Below are positions 19,661 through 29,862 of a stretch of 64,000 nt of DNA, piece by piece. The position numbers and the translations under genes were made by a program. Location: assembly GCA_016946835.1 (NCBI GenBank), contig JACVTC010000098.1, positions 217,001 through 281,000 of the forward strand, written 5' to 3'. The notes beneath the pieces were generated by a model. That model did no database searches. It was not told the origin of the DNA and saw nothing but the letters and a program-made list of their open reading frames with translations. This stretch comes from Neocallimastix lanati (nom. inval.) (lineage: Eukaryota > Neocallimastigomycota > Neocallimastigomycetes > Neocallimastigales > Neocallimastigaceae). Every line of letters starts with the position of its first letter. Position 1 is the stretch's first letter.

Positions 19661-20385
19661 GTACTTTCATTTAAGTAATTATAATATTTTATAATTAAAT
19701 TAATGGAAGTACAAAAATGAACTGTATTTTCTTGATGATGTTTATATACCAAAAAATTTCTTTAAAATGAAATTTTGATATACCCGAACTACCTTGAAAT
19801 ACATTATTTAAATTTTTTATAATTTATTTTTTAAATTTAGTAATATTTTAGTATTAAAAATAAGATTTCTCAAAATGTGTTTATTCATTGCTTGCTCCCC
19901 AATGTTAAAAAAAAAAAACAAATATATAGTTAATGAAGATAGTATTTTGGTGCAAACTCAAGGCGGATTCTAAAAATGGAAAGTAGAATTGACTAGCGCT
20001 TGAACCAAAACTAATCTTTCTCTTCTGATAAAATTTTGGGTACAAACTTAAGGCGGATTCATTCTAGAAGTATTAGAAAAATGCTATTAAAAAAAATAAA
20101 AAAAAAAAATGTTTGAGACATTAAAAAGAATGAATTGTCGTAGCGCTTAAACCTAAAATTAATAAATTTAAAGAAGTTGAGATAATCAAGAGCGAATTAC
20201 TTTTTCGAAGTAGTAATTGACTAGCGCTTGATCTTGATTTTTTAAATTTTATAAATTAAATATAGTGAAAAATAATTAAAGGTACAAACTCAAGAGCGGA
20301 TTCACAAAAAAAAATTGTATATTTATTTGAAAATAAATATATAATTTTATATTTAAATTATTTGAATTGTCGTAGCGCTTGAACC
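19661..20385 (+). ncRNA. Four-hairpin structured array, copy 1
   Basis: A leading hairpin (GTACTTTCAT at 19661 with ATGGAAGTAC ending 19712) precedes a conserved linear block containing TTGATGATGTTTATATACC. Four complex hairpins follow at 19949-20006, 20039-20153, about 20184-20236 and 20281-20385. Each has an outer stem (GGT...ACC type), a stem TCAAG/CTTGA (TTAAG/CTTAA in the second), a conserved internal loop (5' side GCGGA or AGCGGA or AGCGAA, 3' side GACTAGCG or GTCGTAGCG) and an inner stem GATTC/GAATT. Apical loops vary from a few to about 70 bases. No reading frame fits. Copy 2 lies at 39678-40579. The conserved core on changing but still paired stems is the signature of a functional RNA. 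Strand is inferred from the orientation in which the wobble pairs are G-U. Confidence 0.6.
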
Positions 20386-21367
20386 TTTAATATATTATTA
20401 AATAAACATGTAAAAAAAATAAAAAAGATTAAAAAGAAAAAGTGTTTATTTTTATTTTATTTTTTTTTTTTTGTGTAGTAAAAATATAAAAATTTTTATT
20501 TTTATTTTATTTTTTTTTTTTTTGTGTGTAGTAAAAATATAAAAATTTTTATTTTTATTTTATTATTTTTTTTTTTTTGTGTAGTAAAAATATAAAAATT
20601 TTTAAAAATATAAAAATTTTTAAATTTTGTTGTGTGAATGGTTTAATAAAATAAAAAATAAGGGAAAGAAATTATTTGTCGTATTAGCAGTTCTTTAAAA
20701 AAAAAAAAAAAAAAAAAGGATAATAGAGAAAAATATTATTGAATTGTCGTAGCACTAGAAGAGAAAAATATTATAAGAAAAAAAAAAAGGAAGCAAACAA
20801 TGATAAAAATAGTAATATTAATAAAAAATTTTTATAAAAATTTTTGTATAAACGAAAAAACAAAAGAAAAAAAAAGAAAAAAAGAAATGATAAAAATAAT
20901 ACATACATAGTTTTACTATAATTTTATTTTAAAAAATATTAATTTTAAAAATTGTTAATTAAAAATTTATTATATATAATGTATAAATTTTTAATTTATA
21001 ATCAACAATTTTTTCAAAATTATAATATAATTATAATCAACAATTTTTTCAAAATTATAATGCAATTATAATCAACAATTTTTATAATTTATAATTATTT
21101 CAATTTTAATATTAATTATAAGATGAATTTCATTTTAAAAAAATATATATATCCAATTATTTTAATTATGAAGCAATTTTAATTATAATCATAATCAAAA
21201 TATTAGTTAAATATTACTATATATATTATTATTTTGGTAAAGTATTTTTTATTTGGTGATTTTATTAATATTAAATTAATTACTTAAAATAAATATATAT
21301 AAAAGAAACAATTTAAAAATAATTAATTTTAAAAATACTTTGAAACATTCTTTTAAATATCACCAAA
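20386..21367. other. AT-rich region with short tandem repeats
   Basis: About 20443-20640 carries three units of ~60 bp (T run, GTGTAGTAAAAATATAAAAA, TTTTTATTTTTATTTTA). About 20990-21090 carries three units containing AATTATAATCAACAATTTTT. No gene was found. The sequence ends at the CCAAA target duplication (21363-21367) of retrotransposon A. Confidence 0.65.
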
Positions 21368-21907
21368 TGTCAAAAATTAAAGAAAAATTAATATTTGCTT
21401 AAATTTTCTTAAAACTTATTTTTTAGTAATGAAATTTAGGGAATTAAAAAAAAAATTAATTTTATTTATTTTTTATTAAAATAAATAGTCGTTATAAATA
21501 ATTAAATATGGCTACGATTTTATAAATCGGGAAAAAAAAAATAAAAATGATTATAAGTTTTTTATCAAAAATTGTTAACGCTAATCGCTTAACAATTTTT
21601 TTTCGTTTTCTTCTTTTTATACTGACAATTTCACTAAATTTAGAAGTTATTAAAATTAAAATTAAATTTAAAAGTTTATTGTATATAGTAGATTATTATT
21701 TTCAATTCTGCTAAATGATTTTTTAATTTGTTTATTCAACTATTCATTAACTAAACTAAAATTTATTTAAACAATTACTATTGATTCACTTATATAATTA
21801 AATATTAAGTTAAAACTATTAATTAATTTTTCATTAAATTTTAAAAATTTAATTAATCCAATAATGGATTAATTTAATCACAGTACAAGTATCGTCAGTT
21901 CTTGACA
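21368..21907 (-). repeat. Retrotransposon A, 3' LTR
   Basis: 540 bp, TG...CA ends, same sequence as 38854-39393. The adjoining purine-rich tract on the minus strand is at about 21908-21918. Confidence 0.95.
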
Positions 21908-21926
21908 CTGCCTCCTCCAGGAACCA

Positions 21927-24787
21927 TTACTCCGGATGGTTAACAGTGGCACAAAATTTATCGTAAATGAACCTTTGATATCCGGCTAATACCGGGTCGT
22001 AATACTTGTCCTTATCAATAATATCTGCATCGACCCAATCTTGGGAATTATTCCTTCTAAGAACCAAGTATTGGTAGTTTCCCTTATACTTTCTTGAGCT
22101 AAGAATTCTAATTATTTCTGATGGTCGGTCCTTGGACGTGGAAGAAAATTCCGTGGGGTTATGACTTCTTTTATAGTAAGGCTCTAATTCACTAACATGA
22201 AATATAGGGTACATATTCGGAAATGGTGAGCTAGAAAGGTCCAAGCGAAAATTATTTTGTTCTGGGTAAACTCCAGTGATTTTAAAAGGACCATAACGTC
22301 GCGTTTGTAATTTATAAAATGGGAGTGGGTTGAAACTGGCAGGCTTTTTCAACCAGACTAGATCACAAAGTTGGTACTGGACCGGAGGATTAGCAAGTTT
22401 CTTATCCTTAGCATTTAAGTAGTTTTCTTTTTGGATAGCTAGTATATGTTTTAGGTTAGCCAGATTGTGGGCAAAACTATCAATGTGGGGTGCTGCACCA
22501 AGTGAATGTACTAAGTCGGCGGTTTGAGGATTAGCGTACAGCTGGTAATTGTATAAAGCTAGGAATGGAGCTTGGCCAGTAAAAGCATGGATCGAATTAT
22601 TGTAACAAAATTCAGCTAGGTATAACCACTTGATCCAAGACTCATTATCAAAATTTTCTAAAAAACAACGAAGGTATTGTTCCACATAAGCATTGGTTCG
22701 TTCAACCTGGCCAATAGTATGGTGGTGGTTAGTAGTAGCAAGTCTGTGGTCTACTCCTAAGAATTTCATTGTTTTCTTCCAGAACTTGCTGGTAAATTGG
22801 ACTCCGCGGTCAGTAGTAATAATTAGTGGTAATCCATGTAACTTAAAAATATTTTGGAGGTATGCAGAGGCAGTTTCAGCTGCGGTTGGAACGTGATTAA
22901 ATCCAACCAAGTGCACCATCTTAGTTAAGACGTCACAAACCACCATAATGCATCCGCGGTGGGAACGTTCCGTAGAGTTTTCGTTTAATTTTGGTTTAGA
23001 AGGTAAAGCTGTAATGAAGTCAATTTGTACCTGTTGCCATGGAAGTTCTGGTACGGGTAGTCTAACCATTTTTTCCATAAGGTTTGTGTCGAGAATCCTT
23101 CATTTTGGCACAAATTTCACAGGATTGTACATAATCTGTTACGTCTTTTTTCAAGTTTGGCCAGGTATACCAGCGGCGTATTAATTCATAAGTTCTCTTG
23201 ATACCTAGATGACCAGCTGTTTCGTCATCATGATTAAGTTTCATGATGGTTTTTCTTAAGTTAGGGGGGACATATACCTTCCCTTCCCTCTCTAAGATAA
23301 TTCCATCCTCGAGGGACCAGTTGTCCATGAAAGATTTATCCTTAGCTGCAAGTTTGGTTAAGATTTCTTGGGCCAGAGCATCTTGCAAATAACCCTGTTT
23401 AATGTCGTCAACAAAAAAAGATTCCTGGAATGTAATCAAACAGGCATCGTTCGAAGGGTTGTCGAAACCTTGAAATTTTTCGGGTGAAATGATAGGGCAT
23501 TCATCCAAGTTCTGGCTGGCTAGTACTTCGTGGTCAACTCTACGGGAAAGTTGGTCAGCTTTACCATTCGACTTACCAGGTCTGTAGATAATGGTAAAGT
23601 CAAAAGCAGATAAGAATTCCTGCCAACGAGCCTGGCGTTGGGTAAGTAGTTGTGGTTTACTGGCAAAAAGTAAATTACGGTGATCAGAATAAACCTGGGT
23701 TTGGAATTTGCTGCCTAGAAGTAGGTGTCTTCATTCAACGAAGGCTGTCTTAATAGCTAAAAGTTCTTTCTCGGTAATAGAATAATTAATTTCATCTTTA
23801 GAAAGACTTTTAGAATAGAAATAAACTGGATGTAGTAAATCGTCTTCGCCATATTGAGAAAGAACACCACCAATGGCAAAGTTGCTCGCATCGCATTCCA
23901 CAATGAAAGGCTTGTCTTGGTTAGGATAAGCCAGAACAGGGGCGGAAACCAAAAGTTCTTTTAACTTGAGGAAAGCAGCCTGGCAGTCGTCGTTCCACAC
24001 GAATTCAACATCTTTTTTGGTAAGGTGATGAATTGGTCTGGCAATTTTAGAGAAGTCTTTGATAAAACGGCGGTAATAATTGCAAAATCCGATGAAAGAT
24101 TGAACTTCTTTAATGTTAGTAGGAGTGGGCCAAGAAGTAATGGCTTCGAGCTTGTGAGGATCAGTCTTGATGCCCTCACTGCTAACAATATGGCCGAGAA
24201 ATTCCACTTCTTGTTTGTGGAATTCGCATTTAGAGATTTTGGCCACCAACTGGTTATCGATGAGAAGTTGCAGGACGGTTTGTACCTGTTTAACATGCTC
24301 ATCGAAAGATTTTGAATAGATGATTATATCATCTAAGTAAACCTGAACGTATTTATTGATTACGTCTCGGAGAACAGTATTAATGAATCCTTGAAAAACA
24401 GCGGGGGCGTTGGTAAGACCAAAAGGCATCACAGTGTATTCATAGTGACCATATTTTGTGCGGAAGGCGGTTTTAAATTCGTCACCTTCACGAATTCTGA
24501 TGAGGTTATAAGCACTTTTTAGGTCGAGTCTGCTAAAAATTTTCGAGCCTCTCATAGCTTCGAAAACAACAGTGATTAAAGGGAGTGGGTATGAGTTCCG
24601 TAGGGTTTGTTGGTTTAACTTCCTATAGTCGATACATAGGCGGAGCTCCCCATTCTTCTTTCTTTGGAATAGCACTGGATGTGCGGCAGGAGAGATGGAT
24701 CTTCTTATGAATCCATTTGCCAAGTTGTCCTTGAGGTATTTCTGAATTTCTTCATCCTCTTCCTTGGACGTAGGATATATTGGACCA
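21927..24787 (-). pseudogene. pol: Retrotransposon A pol, 3' portion (RT, RNase H, integrase), broken
   Basis: Reading on the minus strand from the B insertion at 24787: RT continues directly from the 36522-36816 piece at the Y-G-P-I-Y-P motif. It has LRLCIDYRKLN, VMPFGLTNAPAVFQ and the catalytic YLDD box. RNase H (FIVECDASNFAIG, SDHRNL) follows. At 23731-23733 a TGA replaces a Trp that C keeps (C has SWRHLLLG, A has VE-stop-RHLLLG). Integrase shows the HHCC zinc finger (ending SCEICAKM), then the DDE core (IDFITALP, TTDRGVQFTS, GQVERTNAYVEQYLR), a GPY/F module and a weak chromodomain-like tail. One extra A in the run at about 23068-23073 shifts the frame between KPYG and MVRLPVPELPW. As it stands the protein cannot be made without recoding. 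Confidence 0.9.
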
Positions 24788-25404
24788 TGTAACGAATATT
24801 GGAATATCCGTGTTTTAAAGAGTGTAACACAATAGGTAAGCACTTTTTGATTAATAAGTAATTTGGTTTTTTAAAATATAGTTTTATTAATTAAGAAATT
24901 TAAAAATATTAATTATAAAGATTAATTATTGTAATATTTCGAATTACTTATTAATTAATTCAATAATTAATAAAAACACAATTTTTAAAATATTTTTTTT
25001 TTTTTGGCTGCGAAATTCACTCCTATTTATAGTTTTTCAAAATTTAAATCCATAAAAATTTAAAACCATAAAATCATTAAAAAGTTTCATAAAAATTGAT
25101 TATTTTCGGTTAAAAAGAATCTAAAAGAAATAATGATAAAAGATAAATTAAAATAGAATTTCTATCTGATTTGTTTCTATTAATTTCTAAGAATTTCTTT
25201 TGTTAATTTTTTTTTATAGAAATTTATACAGAAACAAATACAGAAACAAATACAGAAATGAAGTATAAAAATTCTTTAAAATTTAAATGATATAAAATTT
25301 TAGTAAAGGTGTGAGTCGAACCCTAGTGGTTCAGGCTGAGGTCATAGTGACTAACCACTATGCCAGCATTCTAATTTCTAATTTTTTTTTTAAGATTCGT
25401 TACA
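24788..25404 (-). repeat. Retrotransposon B, 3' LTR
   Basis: 617 bp. It carries the tRNA-like segment described at 25307-25376. Confidence 0.95.
25307..25376 (-). other. Degenerate tRNA-like segment in the B LTR (3' copy)
   Basis: On the minus strand it reads GCTGGCATAGTGGTTAGT, which fits a D-arm and A box, and ends AGGGTTCGACTC, which fits a B box and T-loop, at tRNA-like spacing. The T-stem does not pair properly and no clean anticodon arm or acceptor stem can be drawn. It is therefore a relic or a pol III promoter-like sequence, not a working tRNA. It lies near the outer start of the LTR, in U3. Confidence 0.5.
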
Positions 25405-25437
25405 TGGTCCTCCTCTAGGATTCGGATGCCAGACGAA

Positions 25438-26087
25438 TGTTAAGTTGGTACTTAGATTAAAGGGTAAACTTGGTTGGAAGCCTTTAATCTAATAACCTTT
25501 TGATATTATTTTATTTTATAAATTGATTTATTCAAATATAAAATATTATTTTATTATTAAACTTTTAATTAACTATATTTTTATTTAATATGTTTTATTA
25601 TAAAGTTATCAGATTATTTGTAAATAATAATCTTACAAAGATTTAAAAAAGAATATTTTTTAGTTCTTTTATATTTTGAAAAACAATATAAAATATTTAA
25701 TAATATATTTTAATAAATACTAATTTAAAGATAACAATATAAAATATAATTTTAATATATAAAGTAATAGAATAATACATATATAATATAAGATAATAAA
25801 AATATATAAAATAATATAATTAATAAAAAACAATTTTTATAAATAATATTCAACTATATTAATTAATATAAAAAGGGATAATGTTAATTAATATGTAATA
25901 CAATATTAATCAATTAATATATTAGGGGTTCAATAATGTATAAAAGGGATAATATTAATTAATATGTAATACAATATTAATTTGGTTATGAACGGTACAA
26001 GGATTTAAGGAGTACAAATTATATTTATAATTAAATTGTTATTTTTGTGGTATTAAATATAAATTAATTTGTATCAAATCCTTGACA
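25438..26087 (-). repeat. Retrotransposon C, 3' LTR
   Basis: 650 bp, same sequence as 31111-31760. Confidence 0.95.
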
Positions 26088-26286
26088 ACGCTCTCTCCAA
26101 GAATTCGCATTCCAGGCGAATTCAAGAATACTAATATTTTTGATATTAGTTTATACAAAAGAGTACTCAAGAAGTATTTGAAATTCACTTGAACATAAAT
26201 GTTCAATTGGCCATGTGAATTTCAAATTAGTTGGAGAAATAAATTGTGTTGAATATATTTTTAAAGAAAAATTTTTTTTTTTTTTT

Positions 26287-29200
26287 TTAATTACTATATG
26301 AGATCGAGACTGGTTTCCTATTATTATTAATGTATTTAATAAAAATATTTTGGTTTCTTGGATTATCTTCAACTTCAGAAGAAGATACCCAATTATAGGA
26401 GGAACGATATTTATAACGGATTTTATATTCGTATTGTTTCTTCTTATAGTTAGTTCTAAAACCCGCAATTTCAATAATATCCTTAATAGACTCAGGATCT
26501 TTATATCGTTTTCTAAACTTTTCAGGCACTGGTGTGAATGGTTCGAGTTCAGAGACGTGGAAAACGTTATGATGCTTAGGAAAGGGTGAATTTTTAAGTT
26601 CAATTTCATAATTATTATTATGTAAAACATTGGTTACTTTGTATGGACCAAATTTGCATGGAGCTAGTTTTGAGCTTGATTCTATATTTAACGAAGGGGG
26701 AGCTTGAATCCACACCAAATCGTCAATGTTGTAAGAAGGAGCGGTAATTCTTTTTCTATCAGCAGAACGTTTATATAGCTCTTGGGATCGGAGAAGAACT
26801 TCTTTAACATGGTTAAAACTTTCATAAACTTTTTGAACCATTTTATGATTAATGTTACAAGTAGGGAGTAGTGTATATTCATCCATGTAAGGATGAAATC
26901 CATAGTTGATAAAAAAGGGAGTTTCGTTAGTGGAAGGATGAATTGAGTTGTTATAAGCAAATTCAGCAAGTGGAAGAAAATCAACCCAATCATCATGATA
27001 GAAAGATCTTGAGAAGCAGCGAAGGTATTGTTCGATGAAAGAATTGCATCGTTCAACTTGACCTACGGTTTCATGGTGGTCAGTAGTAGCTATTTTCGAT
27101 TTAATATTTAATAAGAATAGAAATTCTTGCCAAAGTTCACTCGTAAACTGTGAACCTCTATCCGTAATAATATCATAGGGTAGACCATGGAGCTTATAGA
27201 TATTATTGATAAAAGCTTTGGCTGTTTGTACGGAATTTGGAATATCTTTGAAGGGAATAAGGTGTATCATTTTTGAAAATCTATCAACTACAACCATAAT
27301 CACCGTATTACCTTTGGATGGTGGAAGACCACATAAGAAATCAATTTCGATTGATTTCCAAGGTCTTTCTGGAACGTCAAGCGGTTGAAGTAACCCAAAT
27401 TTTCGGTGCCTAGATTTTTTGTTTCTCATACATGTTTCACACGACTTTACAAAATTCTTAACATCATCTTCCATCTTGGGCCACCAAAAGTTTCTTGAGA
27501 TCAACTCCAAAGTTCTTTTGACACCAAAATGACCCGCAGCAGGTTTCTCATGATAACGAGTTAAAATATCTAAACGAAGTTGATCTGGTATGTAAATAAG
27601 ATTGTTGTAGAATATTAAATCATTTTCTAATTTAAACTTATTCATTTTGCGAAATGGTTTATAAGGGAAACCTTGAGAGACATTATTTTCAGAAAAATAT
27701 ATACGAAGATCCTCAGCAACCTTATCATTCTTTAAGTTTATTTTAATATTATTGAGAAGATCGTTAGTTATACTAATTAAACATGGGATTTTACCAATAT
27801 TCTTACTGTCTAAGATAAACTCAGGTTTATCCTCTATATCTTCCTTTTGGTAGTCTGGTCTTCTGGATAACGAATCGGGTTTGCCATTCTTTTTACCTTG
27901 GCGATAGATAAGTTCAAAGTCGTATTCTTGGAAGAATAGATGCCAACGATGTTGACGTTGATTACCTATCTTCCCTCCAAGGGTATATAGAAGATTTCTA
28001 TGGTCAGTAAAAACTTTAATCTTGAATTTAGCACCTAACAAAAGGTGACGCCATGATGAGAAAGCTTCTTTAATTGATAAAAGTTCCTTATCGGTAATCG
28101 AATAGTTTATTTCGGCATTGTTAAGACTACGAGAAAAATAAGCAATAGGATGAAGCTTATTATCATTATCATACTGGGAAAGAACTGCTCCAATAGCAAA
28201 GTTACTAGCATCGCACTCAACAATAAAAGGTTTTGTTAAGTCAGGATGCATGAGGAGAGGGGAAGAAGTTAAACGTTTTTTGAGAATTGAGAAGGAGGTA
28301 TCACAATCTTTAGACCAAACAAACTTCCTTCCTTTCTTGGTTAAAGCATGCAAAGGTTTAGCAATAGCAGCAAAATTCCTTACGAATCTTCTATAGTAAT
28401 TGCAAAGACCAAGAAACCTTTGAACCTCTTTTACGTTTTTTGGAATGGGCCATTCTTTGATTGATTTGATCTTCTTTGGATCAGTGGACACACCAGAACC
28501 AGAAATGATATGTCCAAGGAATTCGACTTCCTCTTTATCGAATTCACATTTCGAAAGTTTAGCATATAAATTATTGTCAATAAGCTTTTTGAGAACCTCA
28601 CGTACAGTTTGATGATGATCATCTAATGAATTAGAATAAATTAGAATGTCATCTAGGTAGAGTATTACCGATTTCTCTAAGAATGGACGAAGGACAGAGT
28701 TAATAAAAGATTGGAAGATTGCAGGTGCATTTTTAAGACCAAATGGCATTACTAAATATTCGTAATGTCCATACTTAGTACGGAAAGCTGTTTTATATTC
28801 ATCGCCTTCCTTTATACGAATTAAATTATATGCGGAGCGCAAGTCCAATTTAGTAAAGTACTTGGCTCCTTTGACTCGTTCAATAATGTCGTTGATGAGC
28901 GGTAAAGGATAGGAATTTCTAATAGTAACCGCATTTAAACGTTTGTAGTCAACGCAGAGTCGGAGAGAACCATCACTCTTTTTTTGAAAGAGAACAGGAT
29001 AGCCGGCTGGGGAGTGAGATTCTCTAATAAATCCTTTCTTTTCGTTTTCCTTTATGTAATCTTTTAAAACTTCTGATTCTTCCAATGTAAGCGGGTAGAT
29101 TGGTCCATAATGTAAAGTAGCACCTGGTTGAAGATTGATCTCACAGTCCGTTAAACGATGGGGAGGAAGCTTATCTGCTTCCTTTTTACTGAAGACTATT

Positions 29201-29856
29201 GCAAGGTCTTTATACTGTTCAGGAATACGCTCAATATCAGGTTCTTCAGAATCCTCTGATACCTTATTTGAAAGAAAAGAATAGATTAAAAAGTTGTAAT
29301 TATAGGGTAATCCTTCATAAAAATTAATTGAATTCGCATTTTGTTTAAAATTCTTTATAATTCTTGATTTAAATTTTGAGATTTTAAAAGTAGAGTAAAG
29401 ATAATGATTATCATAACTAAAATGTATTTTATAGTTTTTCATAAATTGATTTCCAAGGAGTAAATCCACTGGAATATGTTTTGACACAAGGAATTTTTCT
29501 TTAAATTTGATTAAATGAAACGTATTGTTAATTTTGATTTTTAGTTGAAAATTTAAAGACACAAATTCATTAATGGAATCTGTATCACCACTAATACCTT
29601 TTATATATATTTTATTATTAAGTTTTTGAGGTACAAGATTTAACCGAGAGATTAAATTGGTAGAAATAAAATTGCAGTAAGAACCACAATCTAACATTGA
29701 TTTGGTTTGTAATTTAATGTTTTTGTTCCTTTTGTTTATTGTTGGGATAAATGATTTAAACAAAAAGAAAGAATTAGGAAGAGGAGGGTTTAAAGTTGGA
29801 TAATTATATTGAATAGTTTTAATCGGAGAGGACTTCTTGGGAAGTCCATTATCTAG
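26287..29856 (-). CDS. pol: Retrotransposon C Pol: protease, RT, RNase H, integrase (1189 aa after the -1 shift)
   Basis: No ATG opens the frame. It is entered by -1 frameshifting at 29856-29862 and then reads LDNGLPKKSSP. The retropepsin-like domain has LDCGS instead of D-S/T-G. RT shows LPPHRLTDCEINL, LRLCVDYKRLN, VMPFGLKNAPAIFQ and the catalytic YLDD. RNase H has FIVECDASNFAIG, INYSITDKELL and FTDHRNLLY. Integrase has the HHCC finger (HFGVKRTLELI, SCETCMRNK), the D-D-E core (IEIDFLCGLP, ITDRGSQFTS, VGQVERCNSFIEQYLR) and a GPY module. The C-terminal region keeps only a weak chromodomain-like fold (DIIEIAGFRTNYKKKQYEYK). The whole frame is open to TAA, so the enzyme looks functional by sequence. 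Confidence 0.93.
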   Translation of the reverse strand, partial: LDNGLPKKSSPIKTIQYNYPTLNPPLPNSFFLFKSFIPTINKRNKNIKLQTKSMLDCGSYCNFISTNLISRLNLVPQKLNNKIYIKGISGDTDSINEFVSLNFQLKIKINNTFHLIKFKEKFLVSKHIPVDLLLGNQFMKNYKIHFSYDNHYLYSTFKISKFKSRIIKNFKQNANSINFYEGLPYNYNFLIYSFLSNKVSEDSEEPDIERIPEQYKDLAIVFSKKEADKLPPHRLTDCEINLQPGATLHYGPIYPLTLEESEVLKDYIKENEKKGFIRESHSPAGYPVLFQKKSDGSLRLCVDYKRLNAVTIRNSYPLPLINDIIERVKGAKYFTKLDLRSAYNLIRIKEGDEYKTAFRTKYGHYEYLVMPFGLKNAPAIFQSFINSVLRPFLEKSVILYLDDILIYSNSLDDHHQTVREVLKKLIDNNLYAKLSKCEFDKEEVEFLGHIISGSGVSTDPKKIKSIKEWPIPKNVKEVQRFLGLCNYYRRFVRNFAAIAKPLHALTKKGRKFVWSKDCDTSFSILKKRLTSSPLLMHPDLTKPFIVECDASNFAIGAVLSQYDNDNKLHPIAYFSRSLNNAEINYSITDKELLSIKEAFSSWRHLLLGAKFKIKVFTDHRNLLYTLGGKIGNQRQHRWHLFFQEYDFELIYRQGKKNGKPDSLSRRPDYQKEDIEDKPEFILDSKNIGKIPCLISITNDLLNNIKINLKNDKVAEDLRIYFSENNVSQGFPYKPFRKMNKFKLENDLIFYNNLIYIPDQLRLDILTRYHEKPAAGHFGVKRTLELISRNFWWPKMEDDVKNFVKSCETCMRNKKSRHRKFGLLQPLDVPERPWKSIEIDFLCGLPPSKGNTVIMVVVDRFSKMIHLIPFKDIPNSVQTAKAFINNIYKLHGLPYDIITDRGSQFTSELWQEFLFLLNIKSKIATTDHHETVGQVERCNSFIEQYLRCFSRSFYHDDWVDFLPLAEFAYNNSIHPSTNETPFFINYGFHPYMDEYTLLPTCNINHKMVQKVYESFNHVKEVLLRSQELYKRSADRKRITAPSYNIDDLVWIQAPPSLNIESSSKLAPCKFGPYKVTNVLHNNNYEIELKNSPFPKHHNVFHVSELEPFTPVPEKFRKRYKDPESIKDIIEIAGFRTNYKKKQYEYKIRYKYRSSYNWVSSSEVEDNPRNQNIFIKYINNNRKPVSISYSN

Positions 29857-29862
29857 TTTTTT
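29830..29862 (-). promoter_or_regulatory. -1 ribosomal frameshift signal, gag-pol of C
   Basis: On the minus strand the heptamer A AAA AAC (29862-29856), in the gag frame, is followed at once by the gag UAG. After an 8-nt spacer a perfect 7-bp stem GGACTTC/GAAGTCC with loop CCAA follows (29847-29830). A one-base backward slip leads straight into the open pol frame. Confidence 0.85.

Noticed and set aside
19949-20385. Known self-cleaving ribozyme (hammerhead, twister, hairpin)
   Set aside because: No CUGAUGA...GAAA core and no twister or hairpin-ribozyme core could be found, so I name no known class.
19949-20385. CRISPR array
   Set aside because: The repeats are inverted, unequal in length and without regular spacers, and the genome is eukaryotic.
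22693-24315. Plus-strand open frames inside the A, B and C pol genes
   Set aside because: They are shadows of the minus-strand integrase and RT frames.
25307-25376. Functional tRNA gene in the B LTR
   Set aside because: The T-stem and acceptor stem do not pair and the anticodon arm cannot be drawn; only A- and B-box-like sequences remain.
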